The notes below the pieces were generated by a model. That model was not told the origin of the DNA and did no database searches. It saw nothing but the letters and a program-made list of their open reading frames with translations. A DNA stretch of 10,368 nucleotides from Planctomycetaceae bacterium (GTDB lineage: Bacteria; Planctomycetota; Planctomycetia; Pirellulales; UBA1268): contig PKCL01000255.1 of the NCBI GenBank assembly GCA_002862165.1, positions 1 to 10,368 on the forward strand, read 5' to 3'. Shown one piece after another: positions 1 to 7,224 of this stretch. Position 1 is the stretch's first letter; the number at the start of each line of letters is the position of its first letter. Position numbers and translations under genes: made by a program.

Positions 1-3000
1 GCGAGTGTTACTCGTACGCATAGACTTCTCCAAGGCGCGAATGAAGATCTACCAGCAGCCTTGGTTTTGAGAGATAGTATTCGTCGTTGCATTCAGTTGA
101 GGAAGCCAGCAGGACAACTCGCATCGGTAGCGTTTACAGCTGCTGGAGTGTTGTCCGGGATCAACGGCATGAATGAATGCGGTATCGTGGTGACTAGTTC
201 TATGCTTCTTGATCAACCTCTTGGTAATAAGAGAGTTCGTGGTCTGATGCATTCTGGAATTGTCGATCGCATTCTTTCGACGGCTACGAGTGTCGACGAG
301 GCGATCGCCATTGTCCAAGCAACACAGCGAGATGGCTGCTGGGCAATGATTATCAGTGATGGAGATGCTGACCGTTCAGTGCATCTCGAATACAGTCCTG
401 CAGATGTTGTCGTCGAAGAGATTCCACGCTCCTTTTGTATCGCAAACCACTCATTTCAGCTTCGTGCCTCCGGGTCGATACCACCGCATTCTGAGTCACG
501 TCTGAAAAGATTTGAGCAACTTATTAACGCTCCCCAGTGTAATGCGACACCAGAAGCATTTTCGATGATGTTGCGTGATCGGTATGACGTTGTTCGGCAG
601 TCAGAAGTCAAGCATTCAACCATGAATACAGTTCAGCGGGTTGATAATCAAATAAGCGTAGTTTTCGATCCAAAAATTCGTCGTGTGTTATGTGCGTCTC
701 GATCTCCGGAAAACCAGCAGGTTGATTTTCAAGAAATTGACTGCCGAGAGTTTTTTCAGGCACAGCAAATTTTCAAAGAAGGCAAGTCTGAGACGCGGTG
801 TAGTACGGCAGAAAACAGGAGTAGTAGAAATGCTATTATCTCCGTTGAGGATTATGCAAGTTTAGGAACATCAAAAAACAATCAGTCACCTGTAGATGTA
901 TCAGATCGAGTTTGTACCCGGTTTTCAGTTCATCTAGTTCCGTGGCAGAAGGAGCGAAAGAATAGGTCGCTTCGTGGCGGTGCCATTGTTGTTGGACAAA
1001 GCGAGGCTGCTGCTGCCGTTGCTCGCCTGTTGCACGAGCAAGGAATTCATGTCATCCGAGCCGCTGATTCTGCGTTGGACGAAGTGTCTTCGCTCCTTAT
1101 GGATGAGTCGCTCGATGTGTCACATCTGTTTATGCTCGATGCATTCGACGACGAGCCACTTTTGGATGGCCGGCATCAGTGGAGCAGGAGCAGTGATGCA
1201 TTGGTCGCTAGGTATGAGCTTATTCAGCAATGGTTTTCCCGTCAGGAAAAGTCTCAATCCGTTTCTGGTGCTACGCTTGTTGTTGCGACACAACTGGGCA
1301 CCCCAGGTGGACTCGAAGACGGTGTGAATCGCCCAGCGGTGGGCGGCTTGGTTGGTCTCGTAAAAGGAATCCATACAGAGTCACGGGACCAACGCAAAAA
1401 TGGGTTCCATGCCGTCGTCGTTGATTTTGACAATACGGATGATTGCGACACCGTTGCCAAGTCCTTGGTTGATGAGGCCTGTAGTGCGACAGAAAATCCA
1501 GAGATTGTCTATCGGACCGGGCAACGGTTTGCGGTGCGTCCTGCGAACAAGCCGCTTCCTGATGACTTGCCCAATGCCGATGTGAATGGGTGCTGGGTTA
1601 TCACAGGAGGCGCGCGGGGTGTGACTGCTCAAGTCGCACGAGGTATTGGTCGGTATCCAAACACGGTGCTTCATCTTGTTGGTTCGAGTCCGGTGCCTGC
1701 GGTTCGTGATGAGTGGAAAAATCTTGATGCTATTGCTCTCAGAAAACTCCGTGAAAGTGTGATGCGAGAGGCACTAGCCAAGAAAGTGTTGCCTGCCGAT
1801 GCGTGGGGACGTATTGAGAAAGCAATCGAGATCGATGCGACGCTGGAATCTTTGAAAGCAGAGGGCATCGAGGCAACATACCACGCATGTGACGTGGGGG
1901 ATCGGGAAGCAGTATCAGCCCTCTTGAGTCAAATCCGGAAAAAGTCTGGACCGATTGTTGGTGTGATTCATGGAGCTGGTTTTGAAAAGGCATCACGTTT
2001 CTCCAAAAAGAAGCCAGAGCTTGTGCGAAGAACTGTGAGGGCAAAACTCGACGGTGCATTGAATCTTATGGAATTGACAAAATCAGATGCTTTGCGGAAC
2101 TTCATTGTTTTCGGATCGATTAGTGGTCGATTCGGTGCTGTCGGACAGACGGACTACTGCATGGCAAACGAGGGTGTTGCCAAGCTTGTACGTTGGTATA
2201 GGCAACGTCGCCCTGAAGTTGCGTCTGTCGTCATTGCCTGGCATTCGTGGGACGACGTCGGCATGGCAGTTCGTCCGGAATCAAAATTTTCCAAGTCCCT
2301 TCTTAAACTTCGGTTTATGCCGCCCGCGGAAGGGGTTGAGCACTTGCTTCGAGAAATGCAAGCAGGGTGCCCAGAGCCAGAAGTTGTCATCACCGATTGG
2401 AGATATTTTAAGCTACGACACCCAGATCCGTTATGGCTCCCTGCAAACTCGACGAACGATAGCCCTGACTCAGCGCAGGTAAAGCCCACTACTCGACCTA
2501 ATATGCCACCGTCTGAAGAGATAGCATCAAATGCAGTTCGCAGGCATGTTCTCCGAATGAGTGATTCGCCTCGAGCATCTATCTGTACACAGCGCTTGTC
2601 TGGCCCAGTCCTTGTTGTTGGAGAGTGTGAAGATGCTGTCTCAGTTGTCCGTTCTCTCCGAGAGGCGGGCGTGCAGGTTGATCAGATCTCGACAGAATCC
2701 GATGGGGATCAGATTCTGTTAAAAATCGATTCGCTTCTAAAAGATGGTCGTGCAAAAGATCTTCTTCTCCTCACGGGTCGTGAATATGAGGGAAGTGACA
2801 TTCGTCGCCCTAGCGCATGGGTTGACCGCCGTGAGCGAGGTGTTGTGAAGACATTTCTGATTGCGCAAAAATGGTTCGCTTACCATGCAAAAAAACAAAC
2901 ATTCGGCTCGGCTGCAGCCTGGGTATCTCTCGGAGGTGACTTTGGTACGAGGGAGTGTCCAAGAATACCTGAAGGATTTGCAGTTGCTGGACTGATGCGA

Positions 3001-5022
3001 TCGATGCGCATTGAAGCGGCGTCCAAGAACTGGGCTGGTTTAAAAGTTGCCGTTGTTGATACCGCGCCGTCAATGTCTCCACAAAAAGCAGCACGTGTCT
3101 TTCTGGAGGAAGCTGGTGATCCGCAGGTGGCCGATGTTGGTTTCGATGTATTTGGTAAACGCCGAGTGCTCAAGATTGAAGCTGATGAAGTTTCTGCCCG
3201 GCCAGCGATCTCAGGTCCACAACGTGGGGCTGCATGGGTCGCAATTGGTGGAGGCCGAGGAATTACATCGAGGCAGGCGTTTCATCTTGCTGAACGTTTC
3301 GGTGTTCGCATGCATCTTGTTGGGACGACACCGCTCCGTAAGGATCTTTTTCAAGAGGATGGATGGACGCTGGATCAGAAAGATTCACTCAAAAAAACAA
3401 TTGCAAAACAGGCTTTGTCAAATGGGCAGTCTCCAGCAAAAAGCTGGGAGCCCATTGAGCGAAGTATCGAAATTGAAGAAACGCTTCGGAGGTTCAAGCA
3501 GGCTGGGCTTCCGGTGGCCTACCACTGTTGTAACGCATCCGATTCACAGGCAGTTCAAGCAGTGCTCCAACAGATTCGTGAAGCGGATGGCCCGATCGAA
3601 GGAATTATTCAGGGGGCAGGTACTTTTGATCGTTCACGCTTTGAGCAGAAGTCGAGACTAGCGCTGGAAAGAACTGTTGAAGCGAAGCTCGATGCAACCT
3701 TTGCCCTCCTCAATGCAACGCGTGTTGATCCTTTAAAATACTTTATTGCCTCCGGCTCAATCGCGGGCTGCTTTGGTACAAACGGAAACGCTGACTACGC
3801 GATGGCATCGAGTATGCAGTGTGGGATGATGGCCTATTGGCGAGCAATTCATCCGAGATTGCGAACCGTTGGTGTGCACTGGCATCCGTGGGATGAGGTG
3901 GGGATGATGATGCGGGCGTCAAGTTTTGCTTCTCGCCAGATTATGAAATTGTCGCTCATGTCAGTTGATCAAGGCTTGCGTCATCTTGAGCAAGAATTGA
4001 CGGCAGGGCTTCCTGATGCACAGGTTGTATTTACAGATGGTAGTTACCAGCGATGGCTCGATTCACTCTTTGCTGCAACAAAACACATTGGATCCGAAGT
4101 TGACCCTGCGACTACCAGTCGTCCAGAATCGCTCAGTGAAGTCTATCCGCTTATTGACTCTGTTGACCAGCTTGTGGTCGGACAAGAAGTATTAGCGCAT
4201 GCTCTTTTTGATCCAACGAAAGAGCCATTTCTTGTTGGTCACCGATTTCGTGATCGGCCGTTGCTCCCCTTTGTGATTTCTCTCGAGATGCTCGCTGAGG
4301 CTGCCTGCCTCTGTGAAGGATCCGGAGAGTTCTACGGGTTTGACAACGTTGAAATTGTTTCAGGCCTGAAATTCGTACATGACAAACCGCAAGCTGTTCG
4401 TGTGTCGGTAACAAAACGTGCCGGTGAACTCAGTGCGCAGGTGCTCAGTGATTTCCGAAACAGGAAGGGAGCCGTCCTGCAACGAGACCGACTGCATGTC
4501 AAAGGACGGGTTATTTGTAGTGGTACTCAACAAATAGAGACCAGTGCGATGCGTGACGAAAGGCAGCCGACTCATTGGGCCGATGTTGAATATCCAGCAG
4601 AGCGTGAGGAGGTGATCTATCACGGTCCATTATTCCGTCGATTAACCGGTGTCAGAAGAATTGATGGTGTTGGCTGGATGCGTATTGTCGCTGGTCAGGT
4701 ATCAGAAGTCGCTGGCGATCGAAATCACCGGGGTTGGGTCCTTTCAACTGCTGTCTTGGATGCATGTTTCTTTGGGTGCGGGCTGCTTGAATGGATTGAT
4801 ACACAAAATGTCGTTGCAATTCCAAGCGGCGTACGACGCCTTCGCTTTTTGAAACAGCCAGTGCCTGGTGAGGTGTGTGTACAGCGGATTATCAAAACAG
4901 GTCGCATTGAAGACAAAGCAACATTTGATTTTATTTTGATGAATTCCAAGGGAGAGACCATTCTTTCGGCAGAGGGATTTGAAGCACTTGTGCTTGAAGG
5001 CACGGGGGTTGTTGCGTCATGA
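1..5022 (+). CDS. Multidomain PKS/PUFA-synthase-like protein: C45 hydrolase, two ketoreductases, dehydratase (5' end missing)
   Basis: The frame is open from base 1 to the TGA at 5020-5022 (1673 residues visible, numbered from base 1), so the true start lies to the left; a TTG at 61 is only an internal codon. Residues 1 to about 255 resemble the C45/penicillin acyltransferase (AAT) family: G56-M-N-E-C-G61, N149-H150, then an S-x-x-R motif. The nucleophilic Cys expected further N-terminal is not visible. About 326-805 is a structural subdomain plus KR1 (GGARG at 536; K682, S706, Y719, N723). About 867-1370 repeats this layout as KR2 (GGGRG at 1083; K1229, S1253, Y1266, but Ser at 1270 instead of Asn). 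About 1395-1665 is a double-hotdog DH with H1414 and D1587. KR followed by DH recalls PfaA-type PUFA and enediyne synthases. KS, AT and ACP are not in view. It probably reduces and dehydrates carrier-bound beta-ketoacyl chains; the C45 role (release or amide formation) is inferred. Confidence 0.85.
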   Translation, partial: ASVTRTHRLLQGANEDLPAALVLRDSIRRCIQLRKPAGQLASVAFTAAGVLSGINGMNECGIVVTSSMLLDQPLGNKRVRGLMHSGIVDRILSTATSVDEAIAIVQATQRDGCWAMIISDGDADRSVHLEYSPADVVVEEIPRSFCIANHSFQLRASGSIPPHSESRLKRFEQLINAPQCNATPEAFSMMLRDRYDVVRQSEVKHSTMNTVQRVDNQISVVFDPKIRRVLCASRSPENQQVDFQEIDCREFFQAQQIFKEGKSETRCSTAENRSSRNAIISVEDYASLGTSKNNQSPVDVSDRVCTRFSVHLVPWQKERKNRSLRGGAIVVGQSEAAAAVARLLHEQGIHVIRAADSALDEVSSLLMDESLDVSHLFMLDAFDDEPLLDGRHQWSRSSDALVARYELIQQWFSRQEKSQSVSGATLVVATQLGTPGGLEDGVNRPAVGGLVGLVKGIHTESRDQRKNGFHAVVVDFDNTDDCDTVAKSLVDEACSATENPEIVYRTGQRFAVRPANKPLPDDLPNADVNGCWVITGGARGVTAQVARGIGRYPNTVLHLVGSSPVPAVRDEWKNLDAIALRKLRESVMREALAKKVLPADAWGRIEKAIEIDATLESLKAEGIEATYHACDVGDREAVSALLSQIRKKSGPIVGVIHGAGFEKASRFSKKKPELVRRTVRAKLDGALNLMELTKSDALRNFIVFGSISGRFGAVGQTDYCMANEGVAKLVRWYRQRRPEVASVVIAWHSWDDVGMAVRPESKFSKSLLKLRFMPPAEGVEHLLREMQAGCPEPEVVITDWRYFKLRHPDPLWLPANSTNDSPDSAQVKPTTRPNMPPSEEIASNAVRRHVLRMSDSPRASICTQRLSGPVLVVGECEDAVSVVRSLREAGVQVDQISTESDGDQILLKIDSLLKDGRAKDLLLLTGREYEGSDIRRPSAWVDRRERGVVKTFLIAQKWFAYHAKKQTFGSAAAWVSLGGDFGTRECPRIPEGFAVAGLMRSMRIEAASKNWAGLKVAVVDTAPSMSPQKAARVFLEEAGDPQVADVGFDVFGKRRVLKIEADEVSARPAISGPQRGAAWVAIGGGRGITSRQAFHLAERFGVRMHLVGTTPLRKDLFQEDGWTLDQKDSLKKTIAKQALSNGQSPAKSWEPIERSIEIEETLRRFKQAGLPVAYHCCNASDSQAVQAVLQQIREADGPIEGIIQGAGTFDRSRFEQKSRLALERTVEAKLDATFALLNATRVDPLKYFIASGSIAGCFGTNGNADYAMASSMQCGMMAYWRAIHPRLRTVGVHWHPWDEVGMMMRASSFASRQIMKLSLMSVDQGLRHLEQELTAGLPDAQVVFTDGSYQRWLDSLFAATKHIGSEVDPATTSRPESLSEVYPLIDSVDQLVVGQEVLAHALFDPTKEPFLVGHRFRDRPLLPFVISLEMLAEAACLCEGSGEFYGFDNVEIVSGLKFVHDKPQAVRVSVTKRAGELSAQVLSDFRNRKGAVLQRDRLHVKGRVICSGTQQIETSAMRDERQPTHWADVEYPAEREEVIYHGPLFRRLTGVRRIDGVGWMRIVAGQVSEVAGDRNHRGWVLSTAVLDACFFGCGLLEWIDTQNVVAIPSGVRRLRFLKQPVPGEVCVQRIIKTGRIEDKATFDFILMNSKGETILSAEGFEALVLEGTGVVAS
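976..4056 (+). repeat. Tandem intragenic duplication: two structural+catalytic ketoreductase units
   Basis: The protein encoded at about 976-2415 and that at about 2599-4056 are two copies of one unit. Both begin with a Rossmann-like structural subdomain (G-G-A-I-V-V-G and G-P-V-L-V-V-G), followed by a G-L-x-x-S/G-x-x-x-E helix and then a catalytic KR. Both catalytic halves carry the same charged helical insert of about 50 residues, ending E-I-D-A-T-L or E-I-E-E-T-L, and the motifs A-K-L-D, G-S-I-x-G, D-Y-x-M-A and W-D-x-V-G-M. The copies are clearly diverged, so this is an old duplication rather than a recent DNA repeat. Boundaries are approximate, read by eye from the translation. Confidence 0.8.
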
Positions 5023-6206
5023 CATTTGCATCAAAAACCCATTTGCCTCAGATGCTTCCAGCTGAAGCATATACGTCATGTGATCATTTCAGTCGGGAGA
5101 ACACATCTCTTTTTCAGGATGCCTGGCATTGTGTTGCCCAGACAAACGATGTGAACAAAGAAGGATCTTTCAAAACGCTTCAGCTTCTTGGGCACCCACT
5201 TATTTTGTGGCGAACTCAAGGCGAGATCAGATGTTATCTCAATGTTTGTTCTCATCGGCATTGCCTGCTCACAGGAAAATCGGATGGCACAATGCCACTC
5301 CTGAAGTGCCAGTATCATGGTTGGGAGTACGACAGAGAGGGTGATACGAAACGAATCCCCGATGCCAAGAGTTTTCGTCCACTCGCACCGGGGGTACTCG
5401 GGCTCCGCCGGTACCACGTTAAGTTGGTAGGGCAGTTAGTGTTTGTTTCCCTTGCGACTAAGCCCACTTCTTTAGATGAGCAGCTTGGTGGCCAGCGGTC
5501 TTATCTTGAAGATCTTTTCTCAGATCGTTGGGCTCCCTTGTTAACTGTTGCACAAGAGGTAGACGCGAACTGGAAGGTGCTCGCTGAGAATGTCCTCGAA
5601 GGCTATCATCTCGAGGAGGTTCATAAAAATACGTTTAAGAAATTTGCTCCTGCCAAAGCCTGTCACCATGAGCTTTTTGAGCGTGTAACGACGTATACGG
5701 AAGAGTCACTTGAAGAGAACAGGCGTGTTCAGCAGCAGGCGGATTTCTTTGCTCGACTTATGGACGTCAAGGCAGAGCATGAATATCACCATATATTTTG
5801 TTATCCAAACCTCGCTGCATCCCGAATGACACTTTTTAATTGGGTGCAGACAATACTCCCAGTTGCTCCAGGGAAATCTGTGAACTACTGGCAGATATTC
5901 CAGTTGCGTGGACATTCTCGTACGCCATGGGCTCGTTTTGCTGCGGCTATTATTGGGAGACACGGACGAAGGTTCTTTAAAGAGGCGATGCGCGAAGATG
6001 GCGTTGTGATGCCTGGCGTTCAGGCGGGAATGGCAGCCGAAGACCAGCCAAGTGGCGGTCTGATTTCAGCTCGAGAGGAACGCATTTTTCACTTTCAGCA
6101 ATTCGTTTTACAAAAAATGAGGCAGTCGGGATCAGGTGTTCGAGAACATGATGAGACGCCGATTCTTTTATCTTCCTGTGAAGGAGGATGTCATGTTTCA
6201 GAGTGA
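5019..6206 (+). CDS. Rieske non-haem iron oxygenase, alpha subunit type (intact)
   Basis: The 395-residue product has both signatures of ring-hydroxylating/Rieske oxygenases. C77-x-H79, 17 residues, then C97-x-x-H100 bind the [2Fe-2S] cluster. N-W-K..E194-G-Y-H197-L-E-E-V-H202, with D327 far downstream, fits the mononuclear iron 2-His-1-carboxylate site. E194 sits where bridging Asp/Glu residues link Rieske and iron centres of neighbouring subunits in this family. The length is normal for a soluble alpha-type subunit. The ATG overlaps the previous stop as ATGA, implying translational coupling; there is no good Shine-Dalgarno site. It probably hydroxylates, desaturates or demethylates a product of the upstream synthase; the substrate cannot be read from sequence. 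No reductase or ferredoxin partner lies in the window. The next gene is a paralogue that lacks the Rieske motif. Confidence 0.93.
   Translation: MTFASKTHLPQMLPAEAYTSCDHFSRENTSLFQDAWHCVAQTNDVNKEGSFKTLQLLGHPLILWRTQGEIRCYLNVCSHRHCLLTGKSDGTMPLLKCQYHGWEYDREGDTKRIPDAKSFRPLAPGVLGLRRYHVKLVGQLVFVSLATKPTSLDEQLGGQRSYLEDLFSDRWAPLLTVAQEVDANWKVLAENVLEGYHLEEVHKNTFKKFAPAKACHHELFERVTTYTEESLEENRRVQQQADFFARLMDVKAEHEYHHIFCYPNLAASRMTLFNWVQTILPVAPGKSVNYWQIFQLRGHSRTPWARFAAAIIGRHGRRFFKEAMREDGVVMPGVQAGMAAEDQPSGGLISAREERIFHFQQFVLQKMRQSGSGVREHDETPILLSSCEGGCHVSE
6181..6187 (+). promoter_or_regulatory. Strong Shine-Dalgarno site for the second oxygenase
   Basis: AAGGAGG lies 5 bases before the ATG at 6193, inside the 3' end of the preceding oxygenase gene. 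It decides the start: an in-frame ATG at 6136 would lengthen the overlap to 71 bases, lacks such a site, and would add 19 residues not matched in the paralogue. From 6193 the N-terminus aligns with the first oxygenase (T-H-L-P near residue 6-8 in both). Confidence 0.88.
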
Positions 6207-7224
6207 CACCCACTTACCACACATTTTGGCTCCGGTGCATTATTCTGATCCGGGCTTGCTGGAGCGTGAAGTACAAAAACTCATGATGCCAGCGTGGCAC
6301 TGTGTTGGAAATATAGATGATCTGTCGCAGGGGAAAGAGTGCTATCGATTTGAGCTGTTCGGGAAAACGTATGAAATCAATGGAGCTCATCGAAGTATCC
6401 GAATGGCAGCAACACCTTCACAGAGTAGAAGTGACCGCCTGTATTTTTCCGGACGCGTGCAAGTTGTCGGCAAGCTTGTTTTTGTCTCACTCAGTAATGC
6501 AGGCCAATCGCTACGTGAATTCTTAGGAACGCATTACGACTACATCAGGGATCTGTTTGGTGGTCAATGGGAGCGATTTCTTGTTGCTCCACAGATAGTA
6601 AAAGCGAATTGGAAGGGTCTCGTCGAAAATATTCTCGAGAGTTACCACCTCGAAGAAGTACATAAAAATACATTCCGTACGTTTCCATCCGCTGATGTTT
6701 GTTTCCACGATCTGCATGACAGCTGGTCTGGATACACTGAACGCAACGAATCGGAGCATAGTCATCTTCGGGGAGGTGTTGCCACGATAAGCCGCATTTT
6801 GAGGGTGAATCCACATCCCGAATATCGGCACATCATCATCTATCCGAATTGCGTCATTGCTCGAATGGGATTGTTTAATTGGATTCAGACAATACTTCCG
6901 ATCACCCCTGTTCAATCAATGAATTACTGGCAGTTCTTTTTCCTTCGTGGTGAGAAAAGGAATCCAGTGGCTTGGGCAACCTCTGAGCTACTTAAGAATT
7001 GGGGCCGACGTTTTTTTATGAAGGCGCTCGAAGAAGATAATCAAGTTCTTGAGGGTGTACAGGCTGGCTTGCAATCTGTGTCACATCCTAAAGGTGGATT
7101 AATTTCAGCGAGAGAAGAACGAATTTTTCACTTTCAGCGGCACGCGGCTGAGCAAACTGGGGTGGTCCCAGTGACATACGCGACTGGCCGTGACTCAGCC
7201 ATGAAATGGAGCGAAACATGTTGA
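6193..7224 (+). CDS. Rieske-less paralogue of the preceding oxygenase (mononuclear iron site kept)
   Basis: The 343-residue product aligns with the preceding oxygenase over its whole length. Shared blocks include T-H-L-P at the N-terminus, A-W-H-C-V, K-L/Q-L-V-F-V-S-L, N-W-K, Y-H-L-E-E-V-H-K-N-T-F, L-F-N-W-x-Q-T-I-L-P and G-L-I-S-A-R-E-E-R-I-F-H-F-Q. The iron ligands H152, H157 and D282, and the bridging acid E149, are kept; the H-to-D distance is 130 residues in both proteins. The Rieske domain is gutted. The C-x-H pair is replaced by S76-Q-S78, and about 40 residues carrying the C-x-x-H pair are deleted. The reading frame is clean on both sides, so this looks like a settled gene, not a frameshift. 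It overlaps the previous gene by 14 bases. It might be a catalytic subunit fed electrons by another Rieske protein (compare NdmC in caffeine degradation) or a structural partner; both are inference. Confidence 0.9.
   Translation: MFQSDTHLPHILAPVHYSDPGLLEREVQKLMMPAWHCVGNIDDLSQGKECYRFELFGKTYEINGAHRSIRMAATPSQSRSDRLYFSGRVQVVGKLVFVSLSNAGQSLREFLGTHYDYIRDLFGGQWERFLVAPQIVKANWKGLVENILESYHLEEVHKNTFRTFPSADVCFHDLHDSWSGYTERNESEHSHLRGGVATISRILRVNPHPEYRHIIIYPNCVIARMGLFNWIQTILPITPVQSMNYWQFFFLRGEKRNPVAWATSELLKNWGRRFFMKALEEDNQVLEGVQAGLQSVSHPKGGLISAREERIFHFQRHAAEQTGVVPVTYATGRDSAMKWSETC
7208..7211 (+). promoter_or_regulatory. Shine-Dalgarno site selecting the reductase start
   Basis: GGAG with a 6-base spacer precedes the ATG at 7218. 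The alternative in-frame ATG at 7206 has no purine-rich site before it. The 7218 start gives M-L-N-L-E-G-R-V-A-L-V-T-G, the usual short N-terminus of FabG/FabL-like reductases, and overlaps the preceding stop by 7 bases. Confidence 0.7.

Noticed and set aside
61..63. TTG as start codon of the large gene
   Set aside because: The frame is open for all 20 codons to its left and the C45 domain is already under way, so it is an internal leucine codon.
3047..3661. 204-codon plus-strand frame inside the large gene
   Set aside because: It lies wholly within the KR2 region in another frame, and its translation has no recognisable motif or domain.
6136..6192. Longer N-terminus for the second oxygenase from ATG 6136
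   Set aside because: AAGGAGG at 6181-6187 points to ATG 6193, and the extra 19 residues have no counterpart in the paralogue.
7206..7217. Reductase start at ATG 7206
   Set aside because: There is no ribosome site before it, while GGAG with a 6-base spacer precedes ATG 7218.
6193..7224. Second oxygenase as a pseudogene
   Set aside because: It has a strong ribosome site, a clean frame, kept iron ligands with exact spacing and coupled translation into the next gene, all of which indicate a maintained gene.
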